Shown: positions 35,648-46,500 of the stretch, piece by piece
Numbering within the stretch: the stretch's first letter is position 1
Layout: each line of letters begins with the position of its first letter
Origin: Branchiostoma floridae
Lineage: Eukaryota; Chordata; Leptocardii; Amphioxiformes; Branchiostomatidae
NCBI RefSeq assembly: GCF_000003815.2
Contig: NC_049988.1
Location: 9,878,917 to 9,942,916 of the forward strand
Direction of reading: 5' to 3'
Length of the DNA stretch: 64,000 bases
Program-made: the position numbers and the translations under genes
Notes under the pieces: generated by a model
Seen by the model: only the letters and a program-made list of their open reading frames with translations
Told to the model about the DNA's origin: nothing
Database searches by the model: none

Positions 35648-36419
35648 TAGAGTTCATCGAACACATCCCCTCGCCAAATAATCATGCCTCTATTAATACT
35701 TTAAGGTCTTTTTCATGTATTACTAAATAGTACCTACCCCAATAGCAAATGACTGCATGAACTTGTGTTCCTCACAAACCCACAAATGCTACCAAAGATA
35801 ACCTTCTTGGCCAACTGATGACAATGGAATTATGTACACTGTTGTGATACTTTCTAGCGCAACTTTCATTTAAGTCATGTAGTCTCTACTAGACTCCAGC
35901 CTGGCCGAATAGTATTGATGATAGGGGGCATTGGACTGTGATCAAAGATGACCTCAGTGGTAGCATCCCTGGTCAATCAGAATTTCATGCTTGTCAAGAG
36001 GATTTTCACAGTGTTAGGGCGTCCAGGTCACAAGGCTTCTCAGGCAAAACATCTGGCAAACAGCTGTGTCCTAGCTTAAATATAGGTCAAAATGAGATGC
36101 ATCTGTATATAGAAAACACTGTTTATTTCTGTTAATTGGATAACTTTCCCTAAGTAATTATATCAAATAGATGTTGATAATCAACCAAAGTACCTAGCTA
36201 CCAAAAACAAAAAAATATCCATCAATCTCCTCTGCAGTTATCCTTCTTAAAAGCTACAAACTATAAGACCCACTGCAGTTACAAACAAGCTGCTAGGGGG
36301 CCCAAAATTAGACCATTGACTCCTAGTACCAACAGCTATCCACCATTAAAAAATCATGAACCTGGCACTTCTGGAAAATTTAGGCGCAAACTTTGATGCT
36401 CACTTGCAGTATCAAAACA

Positions 36420-36850
36420 AATCGCCAGGAGGCCCATTATCGAACTTGACCTTCCTTTCTGTGTCCCCTACCTATCAACCAAATATCAATAGCATCCATC
36501 AAGAACATCTCGAGTTATCTTGCATACAGACAAACGCACTTACATACAAAGCCAGCTACAGCACCATAGGTAAAAGGTAGCTAAACCATTCTTGCACATG
36601 ACAATGCTTTCCACAACCGCTAAACACCTGCCAAATATCGTGGAAATCGCCCAGCTACATTTTGACTTATGCTTCCCGAAAAAACACCAAAAAAATACCA
36701 AGCTCGCTAATGTACCGTAGGAAAACGCCAGGTAACCCATTTTCGAACTAGGCATGCCTTTCAACAACCGCTTCACACCTGCAAAAAATAAAAAAGTTCC
36801 ATCCACAATTTCTCGAGTTATATCCTGTTGACCTACATACAGACCCAAGT
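36420..36850. repeat. Two further copies of the ACAG-tailed dispersed repeat
   Basis: 36420-36550 contains ggcccattatcgaacttgac and ends in atacagacaaacgcac. 36730-36845 contains a shorter, more diverged version ending in acctacatacagaccc. Confidence 0.5.
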
Positions 36851-37759
36851 CAGGCAAAACATAATCTTCTTGGCGAAGCTAATTACATTTTCTTACAAGG
36901 TTGTCTCATCGCCAACTGCTATTGTCACGTCTTCTGCTTTTTCTGTTACCTGTGAAGCAAATATCGTCTTTACGGTACAGATATTTTGATGAAATGAAAG
37001 GAAATGATTAATCATAATTCATATTTGTAGTTTGGGATTAAAAACTTTCGTAAACTGCGGTTTGATAATAAAGATAATAGAAGAAATAATGAACCATCAA
37101 TCATTGTTCAAAGTTTATTTGCTTGTTGTAGAAGACCTTACGGAAGTCCATGTACTTCTGACGTATCAAACGTTTATTGTGATACGTTTATCATATACCG
37201 ACGGCATCATTTTAGTTTTAATTTTTGTTTTGTTGTTGTTGCTGTTGGCCTTTTTAAGGTGTAGAAAAGTTATTTATACCTGTCTCGGCCAGACAGAGAC
37301 GACAGCCTGGCCTGTCGTAGTTTTCTCTGCCTGCTGAGTTAGCTGTCTGACTGACAGCTGTAGGTTCAGCAGATCGGAACGTGTATTTTCGTCCAGCTTG
37401 TCAAATGATAACTTTACGTCCGACACTGTGACAGCTTAGAAAGATAGAGGGACATGACGTCATATACTGTGTCCATTTGAGGGGCAGTGGTGAGCTATTT
37501 TAGAGCTAGGTGTTACCAGTCAGGGTTTTCGCTCTTCTTTTGTCAGAAATTCAGACTTTTATCTATGTTTTGGGAGTCTGGTATGTCCTAGAATAATGAT
37601 GGCTGGATGTTGTGTAGAGTTGTCAAAAGTCACCAAAGTTCGTTTCCGTGTTGTTTCCAAGAGTTTCCGACCGTTTTTTTTTTTGGAAATGGCTACTTGT
37701 GCACTACGTTGGGACTTTAGAGATCGGACTACATTGCCAATATGCGTTTACAACATATA

Positions 37760-38771
37760 ACGGGGGCAACCCTAAGATCCCCGCTATTTTACGCGCTCGA
37801 ACTAACGGCGCTCCATCACTAGTTGCCAAAGAGTGGTCAAGTTTTGATCAATGAGTTTTTAACACATTCATTTAGAGATCATAGTTGAATAAGGAATCTA
37901 TACTGTTCATGGACCCTTCGCCTTCCGCGTTACAACTGGCAAACACCGAGGACGTTTTCGTGAATATAAATTCCGATTTTGAGCTGCGTTAGACAGTGCG
38001 CCCTAACCTGCCCCGATTTTGGAATTTGCTCTCTTCTGAAGTTGGTGACCAATTTAGACAAACATGAATAAAAATTTCGATGTTATGATGTATTAGCTTT
38101 CTTTTGGCAGTAGAATTGTGATTGTGCGTGCTTCTTGTCTCCCTCGAGGGGGGCTAAATCAATCCAGGTCGTGTCTTTATGGGAAAGATGCACTGAATGC
38201 GGCGGCCCAACTCACAAAATCATTACGAAAAACGACAACGCCCAAATCAACAAAAAAACTCTGTGTACGTATCGACGGTACGAATAATTTGTTAGAGTAA
38301 CAAATCTTTTGGGCGTTCGCTCGTCTGCCACCTGCGGGGCCACACTCCATGGGGAAAACAACGGCGGTGATGCTTATGTTTTTTTTTTATGGCCAGTCTT
38401 CTATTCAACAAACATTTGAAGACCAATATTTGTAGTGTTTTGTGAAGCTTTATTTCTTATGTGAATGACAGTTGTGTGGCTGTTTTTTACTGGTTGTTGA
38501 TTTATGGACACGAGCCACCAATACCTAGTAACAGGTGACCACAGTGATTCGGTGCTACCAACATTATTGTGAAAATTCTGTCTTAAAAGAAAAGGGAAGT
38601 GAATATGTGTAAATAAATTTTTATAGAAAAAAAGCTGTTTGTTTGGACTTGGTTTATTTACCTTTCTAATCATCATAGTCAGTGGCAACAAACACGACGT
38701 ACTTATGCATAATAAGATCAGCAAAAAATCCGGGCATCTCAGGGCAGGGGGTATCTTAGGGCGGCCCCCGT
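37760..38771. mobile_element. TA-flanked element with 24-bp TIRs
   Basis: The left end is ACGGGGGCAACCCTAAGATC. The right end, read inverted, is ACGGGGGCCGCCCTAAGATA. TATA lies outside each end (37756-37759 and 38772-38775), compatible with a TA duplication as in Tc1/mariner-type elements. No transposase ORF is present. The two termini differ at a few positions, so this is an old non-autonomous copy. Confidence 0.55.
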
Positions 38772-38817
38772 TATATATAGTAGTGCCATGTGTATAATAG
38801 TGAGTGACTTTTTCACG

Positions 38818-40123
38818 GAGGTAATAAGACCCTGACCTTATACAAAGGACAAAAAAAGAGTCTACCCAAGCATACGACTGTTTCTTCTGTAAGCAACACC
38901 ACCGGCGGAGGTGTTTATAATACAAACACACATGGTTCTCCTGCCGATTCGACAGATAAGCAGGCAGACAGCAGACAGGCATTTAGCTGTTTGCCTGACC
39001 TGCACATGACTTTTTTATGGTGAAGGAGGGGTGTGCAATTCCTTCTCCACCCTCTCGTCTTCTGGAGCACTAAGTCTCACAGGGACAGAACAGTATGACA
39101 CGTGTGAGACGGCTTCAGCAGATGCAGCTTTGTTTTTCGGAGTATCCGTCTCCTAGGAGGACTTCCGACCAAGGATGTAAGGACTTCCCCCTACCCCCGA
39201 TCGCGCGACTCGTGTGTCATGGCGGGTGCGTCATGCCCGAACATGCCCTTAGGCCTGTCTCGACCACAAAGCCCCGCCAAGGCCGCTAGCCGCAGCTAGA
39301 TACTTATTTACACCTGAGTTATGTGAGGAATGTCGTGTAAAGTGCCTTTCCCAAGGCAAGGGCACAAGATCGGTGACACGGCAGTCGGATTCGAACCCCC
39401 AACCTCTCGGTCTCGAGCCGAACATATCTGCCACTGCGCTACGCGGTCCCACCTAATACAAACAGGCGTAAGCTTCAACAGGTATCATGTAGATATCACT
39501 AGATACACAATGTCCATTTTAAGGTCAGACGCATGTTTCCACAAAAGCTTGCTGGACAAGTTTCACTGGCCTCAAACAACCCCTAATGATGCAACAAGTC
39601 CTTGGCAGAAAACGGAGTTAATAAGACCTTGATCTTATACAAAAGACAAGAAAAGAGTCTATCCAAGCATACGTCTGTCTCTTCTGTAAGCACAACCACC
39701 GGTCAAGATGTTTATAGTGCAAACAGGCGTATGTTTGACAGGTATCATGTGCATTAGATACATAATACCCATTTCAAGGTCAGACCTATGTTAACACAAA
39801 AGCTTGCTGAACTGGTTTCAAGGACCCCAAACAACGCCTAATGATGCAAAAAGTCCTTGCCAGAAAACGTAGTTAATAAGACCTTGATCTTATACAAAGG
39901 ACAAGAAAAGAGTCTACCCAAGCATACCCCTGTTTCTATTATAAGCACAACCACCGGTGGAGTTCTTTATAACACAAGCAGGCGTATGTTTGATAGGTAT
40001 CATGTGCACCAGATACACGATGCCCATTTCAAGGCCAGACTTTTATGTTTACACAAAAGCTTGCTGGACTGGTTCCACTGACCCCAAACAACGCCTAATG
40101 AAGCAAAAAGTCATTGGCAGAAA
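38818..40123. repeat. Tandem array of about 256-bp units directly upstream of the P450 exon, interrupted by a SINE
   Basis: The blocks aataagacctt(g)atcttatac, aagagtctacccaagcatac, caaccaccgg and ggtatcatgt recur at about 39619/39873 and 39480/39741/39997, a period near 256 bp. An upstream partial unit starts at 38818 and is cut by the SINE at 38929-39453. The final unit runs into ...ggcagaaaATGGCGG, the proposed P450 start codon, so the promoter and 5'UTR of that gene lie within the array. Confidence 0.8.
38929..39453 (-). mobile_element. Long tRNA-headed SINE with an 11-bp target duplication
   Basis: Read on the minus strand it begins GGTGGGACCGCGTAGCGCAG, with an A-box-like TAGCGCAGTGG and a B box GGTTCGAATCC about 40 bp on. 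Then comes the body TTGTGCCCTTGCCTTGGGAA followed by AGGCACTTTACACGAC, and a tail of roughly 300 bp. The 11-bp word TAATACAAACA flanks it on both sides (38918-38928 and 39454-39464). Removing the element restores the surrounding 256-bp repeat unit. At 525 bp it is long for a SINE. Confidence 0.85.
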
Positions 40124-40493
40124 ATGGCGGAGAGTGCACTATATGTGGAGATCTTCAGGCTGTCACTTCTAAACTGCCAGACGTTTCTGGTGCTCTGTCT
40201 TGCCTTTCTTTTGTCGTTCTTGTTTCTAAGACGTCCTAGGAACCTTCCTCCTTACCCTGCAGGATGGTGGCCTGTCTTCGGGCACCTCTTCTCCTTGGGC
40301 CGAGCGCCACACCTGAAGTTTACGGAGTGGAGGCGGCAGTACGGGGACGTGTTCACGGTGAGATTTGGGCTAAACGACGTGGTGGTTCTGAACGGCTACA
40401 CGGTCGTGAAGGACGCACTCGTGAGCAGGTCCGAACTGTTCGCCTCCAGGCCGCCGAGTTACGTATTCGACATTATTACTGGTGTCGGAAAAG
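40124..40493 (+). CDS. Cytochrome P450, CYP2-clan, first exon only
   Basis: The exon encodes the membrane anchor and start of a microsomal P450 mono-oxygenase, an ER enzyme that uses NADPH-P450 reductase. The ATG at 40124 (MAESALY) is followed by a hydrophobic anchor at about residues 22-35 (FLVLCLAFLLSFLFLRR) and the proline-rich hinge LPPYPAGWWPVFGHLFSLG. Next come HLKFTEWRRQYGDVFTVRFG, V.NGYTVVKDALV and FASRPPSYV, all characteristic of CYP2-type N-termini. It ends GGAAAAG|GTATGT after 123 codons, phase 1. The heme-binding exon and all other exons are not found before the gap at 41682, and the next gene is on the opposite strand. The gene is therefore truncated in this assembly, or its downstream exons lie in missing sequence. 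Confidence 0.85.
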
Positions 40494-40574
40494 GTATGTA
40501 CGTAATGTTTATTACCTGCATGTATGCAGGTATGGTTTTGAACTTTTGATGCTGGTGGAAACTTTTCGGTAGCC

Positions 40575-41163
40575 GGGGATGTAGGGCGCTGTATCTCGTG
40601 AACGGATGGTGCGAGCACGACGATTTTTGGTACGTGGGTTGGGGGTGGTAGCCTGACACTCAGGTGTGATTTTGGGCCTCCTGGCGCTTGACCTTGACAT
40701 TGAAGGTGGCATTTTTTGTGTTTTTGGGGCACGTTTGGCGCTGTGTGTCCGGAACGATACGCGCCATTGCGACGATTTTTGGTGCATGGGTGGGGGGTTG
40801 TTGCCTGTTGCCTAGGATTGACTTTGGGCCTTGTCGCGTTTGAACTTGACCCGGCAGGTCGAATTTTGTGTCCGGGAGGGGTGTTTCCGGAGTTATATCT
40901 TCTGAACGGCTGGTGCTGGCGCAATGATATTTGGCACATGTGTCGGCGGTGGCTGAATAATGCTCAATTTTGATTTTGGCGCCCTTGGTGCTTGAACTTG
41001 ACATTTTAGGTTACCTTTTGTGCGGGCACGGGGCGTGCGCTGTATCTCCGGAACGCAAGGTACCATTATGTTGCTATTTGGTACGTGAGTTGTTTGTGGT
41101 GTCCTGGTGGTCAGGTTTGATTTTGGGCCTCCTAGTGCTTGAACTTGATACTGTATAGGTTGA
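40575..41163 (+). repeat. About 150-bp tandem repeat in the P450 intron, four units
   Basis: Blocks resembling gcgctgtatctccggaacg, gatttttggtacgtggg and gattttgggcctcctggcgcttgaacttgac recur near 40584, 40727, 40877 and 41031. Copies are diverged by about a quarter. The open frames on both strands here are repeat-derived. Confidence 0.75.
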
Positions 41164-41681
41164 CCCTGTTTTTGTGTGGTTGGAGCATCCTCCCAATATC
41201 TGCTTGGTTTTAAAAACAGATTATGGTTGGGTGTAGAACCATCATCTGGCCTGGGCCACCTTCAATGTATCAGGTTACTTAGTGGCACTGACAGTTTGCC
41301 AGATGACGGGAGTGTACAAGATTATATATCTGTTGGTCAGGTATAATTGGAGTTTGCTTATTACTCTTTGTGGTGTTTCTAGAGCTGTATAGTACTGAGT
41401 TTTAAGTTCCGGTACAAGTTCCTTTACCCTGTTGGCAATCATGGTTGAACTTGAACTTAAACAGAAGAAGATGCAATTTTCTAATGTGGAGGAGAACTGT
41501 ATAGAGTGTGGGCATAAGAGAAAGGTATGTGTATGATTTGTCCTGTGTTTCTTTTTGTTTCTTTGGTAATGCCATTTCCATACTGTATACAGGTAATTTG
41601 TTGTTTTGGGCTAGTCATATTCGCTTGGTTTTTGGGCCTGCTTAATCTATGATACAGGCAAGGCAAGCAGTGGCTACCCGG

Positions 41682-41781
41682 NNNNNNNNNNNNNNNNNNN
41701 NNNNNNNNNNNNNNNNNNNNNNNNNNNNNNNNNNNNNNNNNNNNNNNNNNNNNNNNNNNNNNNNNNNNNNNNNNNNNNNNN
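41682..41781. other. Assembly gap (100 N)
   Basis: Placeholder of fixed length between the P450 intron and a minus-strand exon. The true distance is unknown. Confidence 0.99.
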
Positions 41782-42495
41782 TTGGAATGGTCTTTGTCTT
41801 CCTCTTGTTGTAGCCAAGATTCTTCTCCAGTTGCTTGATAATCCTGTCTTCTTCTTCATTCGTCCTGGATCAGCTGTTCCTTAAACTTATTCTGTGTCCT
41901 TCCTGCTTTTCTTTTCTGTTGAAAGAGCAAGGTCACGTCAGTCATTATTAGAATACTCAAGTAGAAACATACTTATCTCTAGAGGTCTCACAAATTTCCA
42001 AAGGATTGACATAACCAATGACTATATTCTAACAAGAATTGTAATTCTGTATAGTATATTGTAATTCTAATACTTATTTGTACAACTATACATAGCTACA
42101 AACTCATAGGAAACCTAGCAGAAAAACAGCTGAATACAATTTCAAAGTAAACAATGTCAGGTATCTTTGGTGCAAACTCTCCTCTTAAATATTGTCCAAA
42201 GAAACTATTGATAGTATTTTCTTTTCAATGGGTTGAAAATTGCTGTAATTCAAAATGTACTCATGCGACTAGATGTTGCAGACGTTACCGTTTTCTTATC
42301 TATCTTCTCCATTAAGGCCTTGATACTCTTGTTGCGATGATCTTCCTCCACAGTCTCCTTCTCCACATCACTTTCACCTCCAGCTTTGTCAGTCATGTCT
42401 TGAACTTGAAAGTGGACTCTCTTCTGCTGCCCTCCTGTAGCATCCTTTCTTTGACCTCTGGGTTCAGGTTGTATTGTTGTGGCAACCTCTGGGAC
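41782..42495 (-). CDS. Two internal exons of a nucleolar-type protein, NOM1-like candidate
   Basis: Exon A (42495-42289, 69 codons, acceptor TTGTAG, donor ACG|GTAACG) is charged. It contains QQKRVHFQVQDM, which includes an RVxF motif (RVHF) as used for protein phosphatase 1 docking, and ends in KSIKALMEKIDKKT. Exon B starts at 41915 (acceptor CAACAG) with KRKAGRTQNKFKEQLIQDE. It then needs a one-base shift near 41861 to continue as NEEEDRIIKQLEKNLGYNKR, and runs into the gap. The Lys/Glu-rich stretch followed by an IKQLEKNLG segment resembles the region before the MIF4G domain of NOM1/Sgd1, which brings PP1 and eIF4A3 to nucleoli. The MIF4G domain is not in the window, so the identity is tentative. 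The exon structure and strand are better supported than the name. Confidence 0.5.
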
Positions 42496-42692
42496 CTACA
42501 AGATCAAGTCACGGGGAAAAGTCAATTGCAAAAACCTCTCAAACCATACAGTTGAAGATCTTAGATACAACTATAATTATGATACATTGAATATGTATTT
42601 CCATTGAATACTGTTACTGTGCTACAGAAATGTTTTAGCAGCAAACTCAAAACACTGAAAAAACTGCAAAGTCATATTGCTACAGAAATAAA

Positions 42693-42794
42693 TAGCCTGG
42701 AGTCCAGCCTTGTTTGCTTGGGTCAGCTCCCAAAGGTTGGCAGGTAGTGACCTACGGGAGGGTACCAAAGCAAACAAGGCTGGACTCCAGGCTA
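42693..42794. mobile_element. 102-bp foldback element
   Basis: Perfect inverted arms of about 25 bp: TAGCCTGGAGTCCAGCCTTG with TTTGC, and the complement GCAAACAAGGCTGGACTCCA with GGCTA. A loop of about 50 bp separates them. It begins with TA and ends with TA, compatible with a TA target. Confidence 0.8.
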
Positions 42795-42823
42795 CAAAAT
42801 AAATGAATTTACTGTTTTTACAG

Positions 42824-42923
42824 NNNNNNNNNNNNNNNNNNNNNNNNNNNNNNNNNNNNNNNNNNNNNNNNNNNNNNNNNNNNNNNNNNNNNNNNNNNNN
42901 NNNNNNNNNNNNNNNNNNNNNNN
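42824..42923. other. Assembly gap (100 N)
   Basis: Immediately preceded by TTTTTACAG, which could be a plus-strand splice acceptor, and followed directly by Thr-rich coding sequence. Confidence 0.99.
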
Positions 42924-45900
42924 GACACAGGGCGATCAACGGCCACCTACTACGGCCTCAACAACAAGTTATCGTACAACTTACCTAACTACAGTCCTTT
43001 CTACAACCTTCCCAACGGGTGTACCAACGAGTCTCCTCACAACCCTTTTCACGACGGAACAAAGTACAAGGCCAACCACAGAGAAGACGACAATAGAAAC
43101 GACAGTTATCGGTACTACTGAAGGGACCACAGCCCTGACGACTATTGACACTACGAAACAAACTACTCAACGATCTACTGGAGTGACTACACAACTGACT
43201 ACACGACCAACAACGATAGTCACAACTGGACGATCAACAAGACAAACTACGGCATCAACAACAAGTCCCCCTACATCACACCTAACTTCAGTCCAAACGA
43301 CACCCTTCCCTATAGAAACCACACAACGGACAACAATGAGCACGGCTGTACAGACCACGAAACCATCTACTCAAATTTCAACACTTACTACTCGGACCAC
43401 GGACAGTACAACTCAGATGACAACAGAGCAGACCACGACTACAGGTAAGACAGTACAACCAACGCCAAAAACAACCACACAACATAGAACACAACAATCC
43501 ACACACGTATCAACCACAATACAAACATCACATGCAACTGCTCAGATGACTACCGAATTAACTACACAGCCCACCACCGAGAAAACAACATCACAAACAA
43601 CAAGATTAACAACCCAGATGACTACCGACAAAACTACGCAATCAACTACCAAGGGAACAACAGCACAAACAACTGAGATTACTACCGAACTAAATACACA
43701 GCCAACTACAGAGAAGACAACATCACAAACAACAAAATTAACAACCCAGATTACTACCGACCAAACTACACAACCAACTACCAAGGAAACAACAGCGCAA
43801 ACAACTAAATTAACAACACAGATTACTACCGACCAAACTACACAGCCAACCACCAAGAAAACAACAGCACAGACAACAAAATTAATAACCCAGATGACTA
43901 CCGACAAAACTACACAATCAACTACCAAGGGAACAACAGGACAAACAACTGAGATTACTACCGAACTAACTGCACAACCAACTACAGAGAAAACAACATC
44001 ACAAACAACTAAATCAACAACTCATATTACTACCGACCAAACTACACAACCAACTACAGAGAAAACAACATCACAAACAACAAAATTAACAACCCAGATG
44101 ACTACTGGACAAACTACACAACCAACTACCAAGGAAACAGCAGGACAAACAACTCAGATAACAACTCAGATGACTACCGACAAAACTACTCTGCCAATCA
44201 CAGAGCAAACGACATCACAAACAACCAAATCAACGACTAAGATGACTACCGACCAAACCTTACAGCCAACCACCGAGAAAACAACATCACAAACAACAAA
44301 ATCAACAATCCAGATGACTACCGACCAAACCACACAACCAACAACTAAGGAAACAACAGCGCAAACAACACAGATAACGACTGATATGACTACCGACTCA
44401 ACCACACAACCAACAACTAAGGGAAACACCGGCACAAACAACACAGATAACAACTGATATGACTACCGACCAATCCACACAACCAACAACTAAGGAAACA
44501 ACAGCACAAACAACACAGATAACAACTGATATGACTACCGACCAAACCACACATCCAACAACTAAGGAAACAACAGCACAAACAACACAGATAACAACTG
44601 AGATGACTACCGACCAAACCACACATCCAACAACTAAGGAAACAACAGCACAAACAACACAGATAACAACTGATATGACTACCGACCAAACCACACATCC
44701 AACAACTAAGGAAACAACAGCACAAACAACACAGATAACAACTGATATGACTACCGACCAAACCACACAACCAACAAGTAAGGAAACAACAGCACAAACA
44801 ACACAGATAACANNNNNNNNNNNNNNNNNNNNNNNNNNNNNNNNNNNNNNNNNNNNNNNNNNNNNNNNNNNNNNNNNNNNNNNNNNNNNNNNNNNNNNNN
44901 NNNNNNNNNNNNTATGACTACCGACCAAACCACACATCCAACAACTAAGGAAACAACAGCACAAACAACACAGATAACAACTGATATGACTACCGACCAA
45001 ACCACACAACCAACAACTAAGGAAACAACAGCACAAACAACACAGATAACAACTGATATGACTACCGACCAAACCACACAACCAACAACTAAGGAAACAA
45101 CAGCACAAACAACACAGATAACAACTGATATGACTACCGACCAAACCACACAACCAACAACTAAGGAAACAACAGCACAAACAACACAGATAACAACTGA
45201 TATGACTACCGACCAAACCACACAACCAACAACTAAGGAAACAACAGCACAAACAACACAGATAACAACTGATATGACTACCGACCAAACCACACAACCA
45301 ACAACTAAGGAAACAACAGCACAAACAACACAGATAACAACTGATATGACTACCGACCAAACCACACAACCAACAACTAAGTGAACAACAGCACAAACAA
45401 CACAGATAACAACTGATATGACTACCGACCAAACTACACAGCCAACAACAGAGAAAACAACAGCACAAACGACACAGATAACGACTCAAACGACTACCGA
45501 CCAAACCACACAACCAAAAACCAAGGAAACAACAGCACAAACAACACAGATAACAACTGAGATTACTACCGACCGAACCACACATCCAACAACTAAGGAA
45601 ACAACAGCACAAACAACACAGATAACAACTGATATGACTACCGACCAAACTACACAGCCAACAACAGAGAAAACAACAGCACAAACGACACAGATAACGA
45701 CTCAAACGACTACCGACCAAACCACACAACCAACAACCAAGGAAACAACAGCACAAACAACACAGATAACAACTGATATGACTACCGACCAAACTACACA
45801 ACCAACAACAGAGAAAACAACAGTACAAACAACACAGATAACAACTGAGATTACTACCGACCAAACCACACAACCAACAACTAAGGAAACAACAGCACAA

Positions 45901-46400
45901 ACAACACAGATAACAACTGATATGACTACCGACCAAACTACACAGCCAACAACAGAGAAAACAACAGCACAAACGACACAGATAACGACTCAGACGACTA
46001 CCGACCAAACCACACAACCAACAACAGAGAAAACAACAGCACAAACGACACAGATAACGACTCAGATAACTACCGACAAAACTACACAACCAACCACTGA
46101 GACGACAACAGGACGGACAACAAAATCAACGACTCGTATGGCTACCGATCAAATTACTGAGCCAACCACCGAAAAAACAACAGCACAAACAACCAAACCA
46201 AAAACTCAGATTACTACCGAACCAAATACTCAGCCAACCACCGAGAAAACAACAGCACAGACAATAACTCCGACGATGACTACGCAGCAATCAACTGTAA
46301 TATCTACTCACCAAACAACTAGAGGTCCTACAACACAGAAAACAACTGCTGGTTCTACAAAAGAAACTACGCAGCCAACAACTCCAAAAACCACGGAAGA
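42924..46400 (+). CDS. Thr-rich mucin-like tandem-repeat protein region, interrupted frame
   Basis: The frame is open from the gap edge at 42924 to a stop at 44455. It first encodes less regular Thr-rich sequence (TTVLSTTFPTGVPTSLLTT, then TIETTVIGTTEGTT). From about 43540 it encodes repeats of 24 residues (72 bp) with consensus TTDQTTQPTTKETTAQTTQI plus TTDM. Thr content is around half, with Pro at intervals, giving dense potential O-glycosylation as in mucin stalks. A one-base insertion near 44421 (GGG in place of GG) breaks the frame; it reopens at 44459. A GAA-to-TGA change gives a stop at 45382-45384; the frame continues from 45385 to the gap at 46401. There is no start codon, signal peptide or folded domain. 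It may be a decayed gene, a repeat assembled with errors, or an exon array wrongly oriented relative to the minus-strand gene next to it. Confidence 0.7.
43540..46090 (+). repeat. 72-bp coding minisatellite
   Basis: About 30 visible copies of a 72-bp unit. Copies from 44.5 to 45.4 kb are almost identical, whereas those before 44.4 kb and after 45.4 kb are more diverged. This pattern is typical of an array homogenising in its centre. It includes a 100-N gap, so the copy number is uncertain. Confidence 0.9.
44813..44912. other. Assembly gap (100 N) inside the 72-bp array
   Basis: Flanked on both sides by the same repeat unit, so array length here is unknown. Confidence 0.99.
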
Positions 46401-46500
46401 NNNNNNNNNNNNNNNNNNNNNNNNNNNNNNNNNNNNNNNNNNNNNNNNNNNNNNNNNNNNNNNNNNNNNNNNNNNNNNNNNNNNNNNNNNNNNNNNNNNN
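46401..46500. other. Assembly gap (100 N) between opposed Thr-rich arrays
   Basis: Sequence to the left encodes Thr-rich repeats on the plus strand; sequence to the right encodes them on the minus strand. Confidence 0.99.

Noticed and set aside
37250-37330. Short palindromic segment around gcctggcc...cagacagagacgacagcctggcc
   Set aside because: Too short and irregular to separate from chance, and no flanking duplication.
39380-39453. tRNA gene
   Set aside because: A and B boxes are present, but the segment is the head of a SINE with target duplications and a shared body, and the stems do not form a clean cloverleaf by eye.
44398-46089. Long minus-strand ORF of about 563 codons rich in Cys and Leu
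   Set aside because: It is the antisense of the 72-bp Thr-rich array. A 72-bp period keeps any frame open by repetition, and the product has no recognisable domain.
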